A DNA stretch of 13,579 bases from RGIG3009 sp045578625 (GTDB lineage Bacteria > Bacillota > Clostridia > Oscillospirales > Acutalibacteraceae), in contig JAZNKN010000026.1 in NCBI GenBank assembly GCA_045578625.1, positions 1 through 13,579 on the forward strand. Reading direction: 5' to 3'. Positions 6,862 to 13,579 of the stretch are shown in pieces. The notes beneath the pieces were generated by a model. That model had not been told where the DNA came from. It saw nothing but the letters and a program-made list of their open reading frames with translations, and searched no databases. The first letter of the stretch is position 1, and every line of letters starts with the position of its first letter. The position numbers and the translations under genes are program-made.

Positions 6862-6912
6862 TTGTTTTTCCAAAATACACTTATTGGGAACGAAAAAGCA
6901 GGAAAATCGCAC

Positions 6913-6947
6913 AAAAAAAGCCCCCTCGTTTATGCAAGGGGGGGCTT
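6913..6947 (-). terminator. Intrinsic terminator of the metF-metH operon
   Basis: On the minus strand AAGCCCCC (6947-6940) pairs with GGGGGCTT (6925-6918) across a loop of about 14 nt, and seven T residues follow at the 3' side. It lies about 63 nt after the metH stop, with no gene between. Confidence 0.88.
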
Positions 6948-7009
6948 GTACAGCTAGATTTCCAATTTAATTGCTCAACTTAACAACATCGCTCACTGAG
7001 CCGGTTCTT

Positions 7010-9409
7010 TTATTCTCCGACAACTGTTTCGGCGTACCGCACGGTCTCCATCGCGTCCTTCGCGTAATGGTCGGCACCGATCTTGTCGGCGTATGCCTGC
7101 GTCAGCACCGCCCCGCCGACAACGACCTTGCACCACGGTGCTTTCTGTTTCAACAGGGCAATGGTCTCCTCCATCGCCGGCACGGTGGTGGTCATCAGCG
7201 CACTGAGCCCCAAAAGCGGCGCGTGACGCTCGATGACCGACTGCACCACCGTTTCGGGCGGCACGTCACGGCCGAGGTCGATCACCTCAAAACCATAGTT
7301 TTCGAGCAACAGCTTGACGATATTTTTGCCGATATCGTGAATATCCCCCTTGACGGTGGCGATCACAAACGGACCGGCAGAAGCCGATGCGGTCTCGGTG
7401 GTCGCCATAAACGTCTTAATGCTTTCAAACGCACTCTTAGCCGCCTCGGCGCTCATCAGCAGCTGCGGCAGATACACGGTTTTTTTCTCAAAACCCTCTC
7501 CCACCAAGTTCAGCGCAGGGATGATCTCGCCGCTTACGATCTCCAGCGGCGGTACGGTCCGCAGCAACGCGGCCGCCATCTCCCCCGCCTTATCCTTGAG
7601 TCCTCGGACGATCGCCTGCTGCAGCTCGGTCGCAGCATTCACCGCTGTCGATGCAGGAGCCGCCGTATTGGTCGCTGCCACTGCGAACGATTCCGCAACA
7701 CGAATATACGCTTCGCAGTTCGCATCCAGACCGTGAAGCGCATTGAAGCTGTGGTAGACCTTCTGCATCTCGGTGGAATAGGGGTTCATGATCGCCGCCG
7801 ACAGACCGTTCGCCAACGCCATCGCAAAAAACGTACCGTTGAGCGCGTCACGTTGCGGCAGACCGAACGAGACGTTGGAAACACCAAGCGAGGTGTGACA
7901 ACCAAGTTCGTCACGGATACGCCGCAGCGACTCCAAGGTCACCACCGCGGCGGTCGCATCCGCACTGACCGCCATCGTCAGCGTATCAAAGATCAGATCT
8001 TTCTTGGCGATCCCATACGACGCGGCGGTGTCCACGATCTTGCGGGCGATCGTCAGACGCCCCTCCACCGTATCGGGAATACCGCTCTCATCCAGTGTCA
8101 GAGCGACGACCAGACCGCCGTACTTTTTGACCAGCGGGAAGATCGCGTGCATGCTTTCGGCTTTGCCGTTCACGGAGTTGACCATCGCCTTGCCGTTGTA
8201 ACGGCGCAGGGCCGCCTCCATCGCGGCAGCATCCGCCGTGTCGATCTGAAGCGGCAGATCGGTGATCGCCTGCAGCTCACACACCGTTTGCCGCAGCATC
8301 GACGCTTCATCGATATCCGGCAGACCCACGTTAACGTCCAGAATGTGTACGCCCGCCTCCTGTTGGCGGATACCCTCGCTGAGGATATAGTCCATATCGT
8401 TATCGAGCAGCGCTTGCTTAAATCGCTTTTTACCGGTCGGGTTGATACGCTCACCGATGAGCAGCGGTTTATCACCGAACGTAACCGCCTGCGCGTACGA
8501 AGAAACCACCGTTCGGTTTTTATCCGTCAGCTTCACCGGACGGTACGCGGCGGTTTTTTCGGTCAACGCACGGATATACGCCGGCGTGGTGCCGCAGCAG
8601 CCACCCGCAACGCGCAGACCGGCTTCCATCAGCGACGCAAGCTCCGCGGAAAAGTCCTCGGGTGACACGTCAAATACCGTTTTTCCATTGATGACCTGCG
8701 GCAAGCCGGCGTTAGGCTTGAGCACCACCGGCACCGATGCCACACGCAGCAGCTCTTCGGCGACACCACGCAGCTGCTTGGGGCCGAGCGAGCAGTTCGC
8801 GCCGATCGCGTCCGCGCCCATACCCTCCAGCAGCGCCGCCATCGCAGACGGAGACGCACCGGTCATCAGCTTGCCATCCTCGCCGTACGCGTTGGTCACG
8901 ATCACCGGCAACGTGCTGTGTTCCTTGGCGGCAAGCAGCGCCGCCTTGGTCTCGTAGCTATCGTTCATCGTCTCGATGACGATGAGGTCGACGCCGTATT
9001 TCACGCCCAACGAAACGGTCTTGGCAAACACTGTGACCGCATCTTCAAAATCCAGATCGCCAAGCGGCTTGAGCAGCTTACCGGATGGACCGATATCCAA
9101 CGCCACAAACCGCGGCCGGTCGGATACCGCTGCATCCCGCGCCGCTTTGGCGTTCGCGACGGCGGCTTTTACGATCTGCTCGAGCTCACTCTCCTCGAAT
9201 TTCAGCACGTTAGCACCAAAAGTGTTAGTACACACCACGTGGCTGCCGGCTTCATAGTATTGACGGTGAATATCGGTGATGACCTCGGGATGGGTCACGT
9301 TCCACCGTTCGGGATACTCACCCGGCTGCAGACCGCGCTGCTGCAACAGCGTTCCCATACCGCCGTCAAGGTATACGATGTTCTCTTGTAAGAATTCCGC
9401 AAAATTCAC
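7010..9409 (-). CDS. metH: Cobalamin-dependent methionine synthase (short form lacking activation domain)
   Basis: MetH transfers a methyl group from methyl-tetrahydrofolate to homocysteine through enzyme-bound cobalamin, making methionine. The 799-residue protein has the homocysteine domain first (about 1-290), with zinc ligands C206 (GANCSLG) and C271/C272 (GGCCGT). A pterin-binding domain follows (about 310-565; LIGERINPTGKKRF, LDVNVGLPDIDE). Then come the B12 cap (about 590-675) and the B12-binding domain (about 680-799) with GDIHDIGKN, in which H691 is the axial cobalt ligand. E. coli MetH is about 1227 residues; the missing C-terminal activation domain is encoded by the gene just upstream. 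The start is GTG at 9409, overlapping the upstream stop by 4 nt (GTGA), with AAGGA about 7-8 nt before it. It is the last gene of the metF operon. Confidence 0.96.
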   Translation of the reverse strand: MNFAEFLQENIVYLDGGMGTLLQQRGLQPGEYPERWNVTHPEVITDIHRQYYEAGSHVVCTNTFGANVLKFEESELEQIVKAAVANAKAARDAAVSDRPRFVALDIGPSGKLLKPLGDLDFEDAVTVFAKTVSLGVKYGVDLIVIETMNDSYETKAALLAAKEHSTLPVIVTNAYGEDGKLMTGASPSAMAALLEGMGADAIGANCSLGPKQLRGVAEELLRVASVPVVLKPNAGLPQVINGKTVFDVSPEDFSAELASLMEAGLRVAGGCCGTTPAYIRALTEKTAAYRPVKLTDKNRTVVSSYAQAVTFGDKPLLIGERINPTGKKRFKQALLDNDMDYILSEGIRQQEAGVHILDVNVGLPDIDEASMLRQTVCELQAITDLPLQIDTADAAAMEAALRRYNGKAMVNSVNGKAESMHAIFPLVKKYGGLVVALTLDESGIPDTVEGRLTIARKIVDTAASYGIAKKDLIFDTLTMAVSADATAAVVTLESLRRIRDELGCHTSLGVSNVSFGLPQRDALNGTFFAMALANGLSAAIMNPYSTEMQKVYHSFNALHGLDANCEAYIRVAESFAVAATNTAAPASTAVNAATELQQAIVRGLKDKAGEMAAALLRTVPPLEIVSGEIIPALNLVGEGFEKKTVYLPQLLMSAEAAKSAFESIKTFMATTETASASAGPFVIATVKGDIHDIGKNIVKLLLENYGFEVIDLGRDVPPETVVQSVIERHAPLLGLSALMTTTVPAMEETIALLKQKAPWCKVVVGGAVLTQAYADKIGADHYAKDAMETVRYAETVVGE

Positions 9410-10011
9410 AGTGCATCCTTCTTTCCCTTGATGCCGAAAAATGCCGTCACCGATTTGGTGGGTGACATCAACAAACTATCGTTCAGGCACAGCCCGATCT
9501 TGTGAGCGCAATCCAGCACGCGGAACACCTCCGTCTGCGCCTCCAGCGGCAGATCGCCGTATCCCGGGCTGAACCGTGAGATCATGGGAGCGCCCTTGCG
9601 CTGTACCGTATCCTCGCAAAATCGGTCGCACAGTGCCTCGATGCGCTCCGCGCCGATCGCCTGCATCATCAACGCCTTAGCCGGTGACACGCGGCTGTAT
9701 TTTGCCACCAAGCGGTCGGGGGCCACGCCGACCGTCGCCGCGAACAGCACGACTTGTCCGCAGTCGGCAAGATACGCCGCCAAAGCCTCGGAATGGAGCG
9801 AAAACGATCCGAAATCGCACCGATCTCCCTGCACAGACACCAAAAATTCACGGTGGCAGACGGTATACGTCAAGCTGCCGCGCAGCTCCTCAAAGCAGGT
9901 ATACAGCAGATCTAACACAGCGGCATCCGTATCGCGACAGCCGGCGTACCGCAGCACGTCCGCTTCGCACAGCGGCATCTCCTCATACCGCGTGGTGATC
10001 ACCGCGCTCAT
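9406..10011 (-). CDS. Stand-alone methionine synthase activation-domain protein
   Basis: The 201-residue protein corresponds to the C-terminal MetH activation domain. In full-length MetH this domain binds S-adenosylmethionine and supports reductive methylation of oxidised cob(II)alamin. The signature RFSPGYGDLPLEAQ (146-159) matches the AdoMet-binding RxxPGY segment of the family, and LLMSPTKSVTAFFGI (180-194) is its usual C-terminal motif. The ATG at 10011 overlaps the metF stop by 4 nt (ATGA), and its own stop overlaps the metH GTG by 4 nt. Translational coupling and a matching product ratio are therefore likely. It presumably docks on the short MetH to reactivate it, as inferred for other split methionine synthases such as that of Thermotoga. 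I see no sign of damage. Confidence 0.9.
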   Translation of the reverse strand: MSAVITTRYEEMPLCEADVLRYAGCRDTDAAVLDLLYTCFEELRGSLTYTVCHREFLVSVQGDRCDFGSFSLHSEALAAYLADCGQVVLFAATVGVAPDRLVAKYSRVSPAKALMMQAIGAERIEALCDRFCEDTVQRKGAPMISRFSPGYGDLPLEAQTEVFRVLDCAHKIGLCLNDSLLMSPTKSVTAFFGIKGKKDAL

Positions 10012-10886
10012 CGGCCGAGGATCGCCGACAGATTGGCTTGGATTCTCTCCGCCACGTCGGGCTTATTCATCGAGTATACGTGAACGTTGGTGATACCGTT
10101 GGCATACAGATCAATGATCTGGTCGGTAGCATATGCAATACCCGCCTGCTTCATGGCAGCGGGATCATGGCCGAACTTGTCGACCAGACTCTTAAACCGC
10201 TGCGGCATAAACGAGCCGGACAGCTTGATAGCACGCTCAACCTGATTGGCGTTGGTGATGGGCATCACGCCGGGAATGATCGGCACGGTGATCCCCGCCT
10301 CGCGGATCTTGTAGAGAAAGTTATACAGCAGATTGTTATCGAAAAACATTTGCGTCGTCAAAAACTCACAGCCTGCCTCAACTTTTTCTTTCAGATGCCG
10401 AATGTCGGTTTTTTGATCTGCACTTTCGGGGTGGGTCTCGGGATAACACGCACCGCCAATGCAAAGATTCGCATCGGCCGCTTTCAGCTCACGCACCAGA
10501 TCGATCGCATACCGATAATTCCACGTGCTACGATCCGCGTTCTCCATATCAGCCGGAATATCACCGCGCAGCGCCATCACGTTTTCAATACCGGCTTCCT
10601 TGATCGCCCGAATTTTCCCCCGCACCGTCTCGCGCGAGGAGGAAACACAGGTCAGGTGCGCCAACGTCGGCACACCGTACAGCGCTTTGATGTTTTTCGC
10701 AATATCCAGCGTATACCGGCTGGTACCGCCACCCGCACCATAGGTCACGCTCATAAAGGCAGGCTGCAGCTTGGCGATCTCCTCGGTCGCGGTTCTCACG
10801 CTGTCAAACGCCGTCTCGGTTTTCGGGGGGAACACCTCAAACGAGAGCGACAGCGTCTCTTTTTTCATCAGTTCTGCGATCTTCAT
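10008..10886 (-). CDS. metF: Methylenetetrahydrofolate reductase MetF
   Basis: MetF is a flavoprotein that reduces 5,10-methylene-THF to 5-methyl-THF, the methyl donor used by the MetH encoded two genes downstream. The start at 10886 gives 292 residues, close to the 296 of E. coli. Family marks are SFEVFPPK (15-22, with the catalytic-region Glu17), the SVTYGAGGGTSR segment, and MALRGDIP in the flavin-binding barrel. Two in-frame ATGs lie 6 nt apart. AAAGGTGG is 9 nt before the second but only 3 nt before the first (10892), so the second is preferred. It is the first gene of the operon. No SAM, cobalamin or T-box element fits in the roughly 20-nt leader, so regulation, if any, should be at the promoter. 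Confidence 0.96.
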   Translation of the reverse strand: MKIAELMKKETLSLSFEVFPPKTETAFDSVRTATEEIAKLQPAFMSVTYGAGGGTSRYTLDIAKNIKALYGVPTLAHLTCVSSSRETVRGKIRAIKEAGIENVMALRGDIPADMENADRSTWNYRYAIDLVRELKAADANLCIGGACYPETHPESADQKTDIRHLKEKVEAGCEFLTTQMFFDNNLLYNFLYKIREAGITVPIIPGVMPITNANQVERAIKLSGSFMPQRFKSLVDKFGHDPAAMKQAGIAYATDQIIDLYANGITNVHVYSMNKPDVAERIQANLSAILGR

Positions 10887-10895
10887 ACCCATTCG

Positions 10896-10903
10896 CCACC
10901 TTT
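10896..10903 (-). promoter_or_regulatory. metF ribosome binding site deciding between two ATGs
   Basis: AAAGGTGG on the minus strand lies 9 nt before the ATG at 10886 and 3 nt before the ATG at 10892. The spacing favours the inner start. The same octamer precedes the esterase gene at 12630-12637. Confidence 0.65.
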
Positions 10904-10912
10904 TCTGCCAAC

Positions 10913-10941
10913 ATTATATACCCGCATCTGTCAATAATCAA
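10913..10941 (-). promoter_or_regulatory. Promoter of the metF-metH operon
   Basis: On the minus strand TTGATT (10941-10936) and TATAAT (10918-10913) are 17 nt apart. A consensus-like TTGACA also occurs nearby but is only 10 nt from the -10 box, too close to serve with it. The predicted start near 10906 leaves a leader of about 20 nt. Confidence 0.72.
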
Positions 10942-10980
10942 GATATATACGCCCCTCGGTAAGCGAGGATGCATGGGCCT

Positions 10981-12621
10981 TTACCGTTTTTTGTTCCGCA
11001 TAATTGCCACAATGACCGCACCTGCTGCCACAGCACAAAAGCAGACCGAACACACGATCATCGCAATCAGCAGACCCGTACCGTCTTTGCCATCCGATAC
11101 GTTCTTCGGCAGGGAAAACGACACCGTCGTCTCGGTGGGCTCGGTAAGCGATGTTGTCACGGTCGTCTCCGTCGTTTGGGGTACTGTTTCAGAAGCAGTC
11201 GTCGTGTCGCTGACCGTCGGCGCAGCAGATACACCCGCGGTGACCGACGGTGCGGTATATGTTGTTTGTACTGTTCGGGTGGTCGTAGCCGTGCTGCCGA
11301 CAGTCACCGCACCGCCTAGCGACACCGTCAGCCCGACGCTGACTGCACCGGCGTTGGTATCGGCCGTTTCCGCCTTACGCTGATACAAGGTATAGGTCTG
11401 CTCCGCGATCAAGCCGGAAAACAGCGGGCTGTCTTGCCACACGTTACCGTCGCGGCTATACTCGTAACCGGCCACTGCCGTTAGCGTCACGCTGTCTGTC
11501 GTTTTCTCCTGAACCACCGGAGTCGGCACGATCAATTCGGTGATAAAAGCCGACAATTCCTTGGCAAATACTTGCTGCTGTTTCGCGCTCGGATGACCGT
11601 TTCCACCGTCGTTGGATGACGACAACCGCAGCGTATGGATGCCCATTTTCTTGCCGCCGACCAAGTCCACGGCATCCTCGATCAGCATCGATACGCCATC
11701 GGTCATCATCCCGTGGATCCACACGATCTCAGCCACAGGGTTCTTTTGACGCACCGTTTCCAGCATGGCTATAAAGCCCCGCACAACGTCCTCCGGCGTA
11801 TCACTCTTGGTGCTGTAGCGGTGGTAGTCATTGGTGCCCAATGCCAGCACGATCACATCCGGCTGACGTGCAAAACTGTAGTCGGTGGAGGGATCTTTGG
11901 GGTAACGAAGCTTCGTGTAGGCCTGCTGCATCGTATACGATGGCCATCCCGACGACGCGCCGATGCCTTGTACCGCCACCAGCGAAAAATCAGCGTGAAG
12001 CTTGCGCGCGGTCAGATAGGCATAGCCTTGAGTCGCATCGGTATACAACGGTGTTCCGGAATTCGGCGTAGAGCTATCCGCAAGATTGCCATACGCCGTC
12101 GTAATGGAATCACCGATAAATTCAATATACAGATCATTTTCTTTGGGCGCGGCTTGCAGTATGCCGGTCAGCGAAACGCCGGTGAGGCCCACGACCGCCC
12201 CGATCTCAGTCTGGCGGTATAGTTCAAACCGATGTACACCCGCAGCAAGACCGGAGGCAATACGAATACGCTGCGTTCCGGTCTGAGTTAACCGACAGGT
12301 CTCGCGCCCCTTAGTCACACCGTCAACGATCACCGTGAAAAAGCACCCGCCCGTTTCATCGGTGGCGACCGATTCCACGTCAAAGGTCACGTAAACATCG
12401 CCGGAGCAATTCGCCGTGAATTCCACGCCTGACGCGCTCCAGTCGAAATACAGTTTTCCCTCGGTCTGGTAAACGCGCCCTTGTGTTTTGTAACAACCGG
12501 CCATATCAGATACGGTATAGTCCGTCATCCCGGCAGCGGAAACAGAAAATGAAAAAGTCGCAAACGGCAGAAGCAGGCATCCCGCACATAGCGCCGTTAA
12601 CCATCTTCGTGCATATACCAA
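10981..12621 (-). CDS. Secreted SGNH/GDSL esterase, CE2-like, with Thr-rich stalk and C-terminal membrane anchor
   Basis: This is a likely carbohydrate deacetylase or esterase at the cell surface. From the TTG start the product has 546 residues. A signal peptide covers about 1-30 (cleavage near VSAAG). A beta-rich N-terminal domain (about 35-155) is arranged like the jelly-roll of CE2 acetyl esterases. The SGNH hydrolase core follows, with FIGDSITTAYG (Ser172 nucleophile), LALGTNDY (block III, near 262) and DGGNGHPS (Asp338, His343 region). Then comes a fibronectin-like module (about 373-435; YEYSRDGNVW...YTLYQRKAET), a Thr-rich stalk (about 440-505), one membrane helix (about 515-540) and a basic NKKR end. 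No LPxTG is present, so anchoring is by the helix. TTG at 12621 is chosen because AAAGGTGG is 8 nt upstream; an in-frame GTG at 12633 lies inside that site. The substrate is not determinable. Confidence 0.88.
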   Translation of the reverse strand: MVYARRWLTALCAGCLLLPFATFSFSVSAAGMTDYTVSDMAGCYKTQGRVYQTEGKLYFDWSASGVEFTANCSGDVYVTFDVESVATDETGGCFFTVIVDGVTKGRETCRLTQTGTQRIRIASGLAAGVHRFELYRQTEIGAVVGLTGVSLTGILQAAPKENDLYIEFIGDSITTAYGNLADSSTPNSGTPLYTDATQGYAYLTARKLHADFSLVAVQGIGASSGWPSYTMQQAYTKLRYPKDPSTDYSFARQPDVIVLALGTNDYHRYSTKSDTPEDVVRGFIAMLETVRQKNPVAEIVWIHGMMTDGVSMLIEDAVDLVGGKKMGIHTLRLSSSNDGGNGHPSAKQQQVFAKELSAFITELIVPTPVVQEKTTDSVTLTAVAGYEYSRDGNVWQDSPLFSGLIAEQTYTLYQRKAETADTNAGAVSVGLTVSLGGAVTVGSTATTTRTVQTTYTAPSVTAGVSAAPTVSDTTTASETVPQTTETTVTTSLTEPTETTVSFSLPKNVSDGKDGTGLLIAMIVCSVCFCAVAAGAVIVAIMRNKKR

Positions 12622-12629
12622 TACCGTTC

Positions 12630-12637
12630 CCACCTTT
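12630..12637 (-). promoter_or_regulatory. Ribosome binding site setting a TTG start for the esterase
   Basis: AAAGGTGG lies 8 nt before an in-frame TTG (12621). The only alternative, a GTG at 12633, is part of this octamer and has no purine-rich site of its own. No ATG is in frame near the signal peptide. Confidence 0.65.
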
Positions 12638-12653
12638 TTCGTCTGTTTTCGAC

Positions 12654-12682
12654 ATTATACAACAAATGCTTTCGGTGTTCAA
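12654..12682 (-). promoter_or_regulatory. Promoter of the esterase gene
   Basis: On the minus strand TTGAAC (12682-12677) and TATAAT (12659-12654) are 17 nt apart. The predicted start is near 12647, about 26 nt before the TTG codon. Confidence 0.72.
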
Positions 12683-12753
12683 GAATAAAATGGACTACGA
12701 CCAATGCAGCCGCGCCTCGCTGACATCCGCACGATCTCCTCGGGAGAGAAAAC

Positions 12754-12912
12754 CCCTCCCCTACAATATGAAACCAGCACCGTAGGGGAGGGCCTCTGTG
12801 CCCTCCCGAATCGGTTTCGCAGAAATCCGATGTTGTCCCCTGTAGGGGCGTGGTCACCCCGCCCGCATAGCCTCCTTAACAAGAGGGCTATCGCGGTTTG
12901 CCCGCGACTGGG
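12754..12912. repeat. Cluster of GTAGGGG-type hairpin repeats (non-coding)
   Basis: The stretch holds several short palindromic units in a row. CCCTCCCCTAC (12754-12764) is perfectly complementary to GTAGGGGAGGG (12782-12792). GGGAGGGC (12786-12793) can also pair with GCCCTCCC (12800-12807), so the two hairpins compete for the same bases. A hairpin TCGG..TTTC/GAAA..CCGA follows at about 12811-12830. A second GTAGGGG unit at 12842-12864 pairs GGGCG with CGCCC, and TCGCGG/CCGCGA lies at 12891-12907. Together with the recurring GTAGGGG start this suggests a dispersed intergenic repeat family. Open frames across it have no ribosome site or recognisable protein features. Confidence 0.6.
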
Positions 12913-13059
12913 GGATTTATAAACGATCTCTAACCAACGTCTGCAAAACCTCACCCGTTTGCAACATCGGTTCGTCGGCGATTGGCAAGGCGACTTGCTC
13001 GCCGCCGACAGAGCCGGGCACCGCAAGAGTAGGGTGTAACCCGTTCCCATCATATCCAA
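12913..13059. other. Non-coding tail between repeat cluster and rRNA terminator
   Basis: No gene is visible. A hairpin has outer arms GTCGGCG (12974-12980) and CGCCGAC (13003-13009) and an inner stem GCAAG-GCGA-CTTGC. At 13031-13051, AGGGTGTAACCCGTTCCCATC closely matches the 5S rRNA segment AGGGTACACCCGTTCCCATC but runs opposite to the nearby 5S gene. The stretch may be decayed repeat or rRNA-derived sequence. Confidence 0.45.
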
Positions 13060-13097
13060 ACAAAAGCAAAAGCACCCGATCTTTCGATCGAGTGCTT
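13060..13097 (-). terminator. Intrinsic terminator of the rRNA operon
   Basis: On the minus strand AAGCACTCGATC, a GAAA tetraloop and GATCGGGTGCTT form a 12-bp stem with one G-U pair (13097-13070), followed by TTGCTTTTG. It begins a few bases after the 3' end of 5S. Confidence 0.9.
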
Positions 13098-13102
13098 CTT
13101 TG

Positions 13103-13219
13103 TGTTGGCGTCTTCCTATCTTCCCGGGCCGCTACCAGCCAAGTATTGTCAGCGCAAGTGAGCTTAACTGCCGTGTTCGGGATGGGAACGGGTGTACCCT
13201 CACCGCCATCGACACCAAC
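13103..13219 (-). rRNA. rrf: 5S ribosomal RNA
   Basis: The minus strand reads a canonical bacterial 5S, including GGTACACCCGTTCCCATCC, CCGAACACGGCAGTTAAGCTC and a GGTAGCGGCCCGGGAAGATA-like 3' part. The ends were set from the terminal helix: GTTGGTGTC (13219-13211) pairs with GACGCCAAC (13112-13104). The length is about 117 nt. It is the last gene of the rRNA operon, with a terminator right behind it and no tRNA between. Confidence 0.96.
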
Positions 13220-13330
13220 TATGTTTCAGAGCATATACCCTGAAAACTGAATAAAGCGTTTCCGAATGTGGAACCCAGTCGCACCGATCACTTGCATCGT
13301 GACCTATGCTTAGTGATTCTCCTGATCGTC
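13220..13330 (-). other. 23S-5S spacer of the rRNA operon
   Basis: This transcribed spacer of about 110 nt has no tRNA gene. It contains small hairpins such as TCAC-TTGCATC-GTGA and TCAGGG-TATATG-CTCTGA and the segment TTCAGTTTTCAGGG, common at this position in Bacillota rRNA operons. It is presumably processed away by RNases. Confidence 0.8.
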
Positions 13331-13579
13331 AGGTCAAGCCCTCGGTCTATTAGTACTGCCAAGCTAAAAGCGTCACCGCCCTTACACACGCAGCCTATCA
13401 ACCCGGTAGTCTTCCGGGGACCTTACTTGATTTCTCAATGGGATATCTCATCTTGAGGCCGGCTTCACGCTTAGATGCTTTCAGCGTTTATCCGATCCGC
13501 ACTTAGCTGCCCAGCTGTGCCACTGGCGTGACAACTGGTGCACCAGAGGTGCGTCCATCCCGGTCCTCTCGTACTAAGG
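13331..13579 (-). rRNA. rrl: 23S ribosomal RNA, 3' end (runs off window)
   Basis: The minus strand shows the last ~249 nt of large-subunit rRNA. It starts with CCTTAGTACGAGAGGACCGG, the conserved sarcin-ricin loop sequence, at the right edge. It ends with the highly conserved ACTAATAGACCGAGGGCTTGACC near 13331-13355. The exact 3' terminus is estimated within a few bases. The rest of 23S and presumably 16S lie beyond the right edge, transcribed toward 5S and the esterase gene. Confidence 0.96.

Noticed and set aside
6971..8665. Long plus-strand open frame opposite metH
   Set aside because: It is an Arg/His/Gln-rich translation with no ribosome site, antisense to a clear MetH with all catalytic motifs. 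The open frame is a by-product of GC-rich codon use.
10887..10912. SAM or cobalamin riboswitch before metF
   Set aside because: The predicted leader is only about 20 nt, and no conserved riboswitch core is visible up to the esterase stop codon.
10942..10980. Possible terminator behind the esterase gene
   Set aside because: The only hairpin (CCTCG/CGAGG at 10954-10968) has a 5-bp stem and is not followed by a T run, so it is too weak to call.
12679..13059. 126-codon minus-strand open frame before the esterase
   Set aside because: It runs through the palindromic repeat cluster, has no ribosome site, and its Arg/Cys-rich translation has no domain. It also overlaps the esterase promoter.

Overview
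The window looks like a chromosomal segment from a Gram-positive Clostridia-type bacterium, probably a gut Oscillospiraceae/Ruminococcaceae relative. The grounds are strong purine-rich ribosome binding sites and sigma-A-like promoters, a YlbF/YmcA-family gene beside miaB and mutS, a methionine synthase split from its activation domain, Thr-rich surface-protein stalks, and the 5S/23S sequence style. Most core genes are GC-rich. The interval of about 5.04-6.95 kb is visibly AT-richer.

Layout. (1) 1-3564, minus strand: the operon miaB - YlbF/YmcA-family gene - mutS, from one good promoter. It covers tRNA thiomethylation, an RNA-maturation or developmental regulator, and mismatch repair. mutS runs off the left edge, leaving only its N-terminal ~532 residues. 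(2) 3637-5038, plus strand: divergent murC (peptidoglycan precursor synthesis). (3) 5111-6905, minus strand: an AT-rich accessory module made of a likely independently transcribed, highly structured small RNA (about 155 nt, with its own consensus promoter and intrinsic terminator), then a promoter overlapped by a 24-bp palindrome, a four-helix membrane protein, and a lipoprotein with a Thr-rich stalk and a Cys/His-containing outer domain. (4) 6913-10941, minus strand: the operon metF - methionine synthase activation protein - metH, with two 4-nt start/stop overlaps and a strong terminator. Its products reduce methylene-THF, use methyl-THF to methylate homocysteine through cobalamin, and reactivate the cobalamin enzyme. 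(5) 10981-12682, minus strand: a secreted, membrane-anchored SGNH/CE2-like esterase with a TTG start and its own promoter. (6) 12683-13060: non-coding, with clustered GTAGGGG hairpin repeats and a short 5S-like inverted fragment. (7) 13060-13579, minus strand: the end of an rRNA operon (23S 3' end, spacer, 5S, terminator).

The best candidate for something undescribed is the nested-stem small RNA at about 6672-6826 with the adjacent palindrome-controlled membrane protein/lipoprotein pair. The RNA's promoter and terminator are read directly from the sequence. Its family and function are not recognised.
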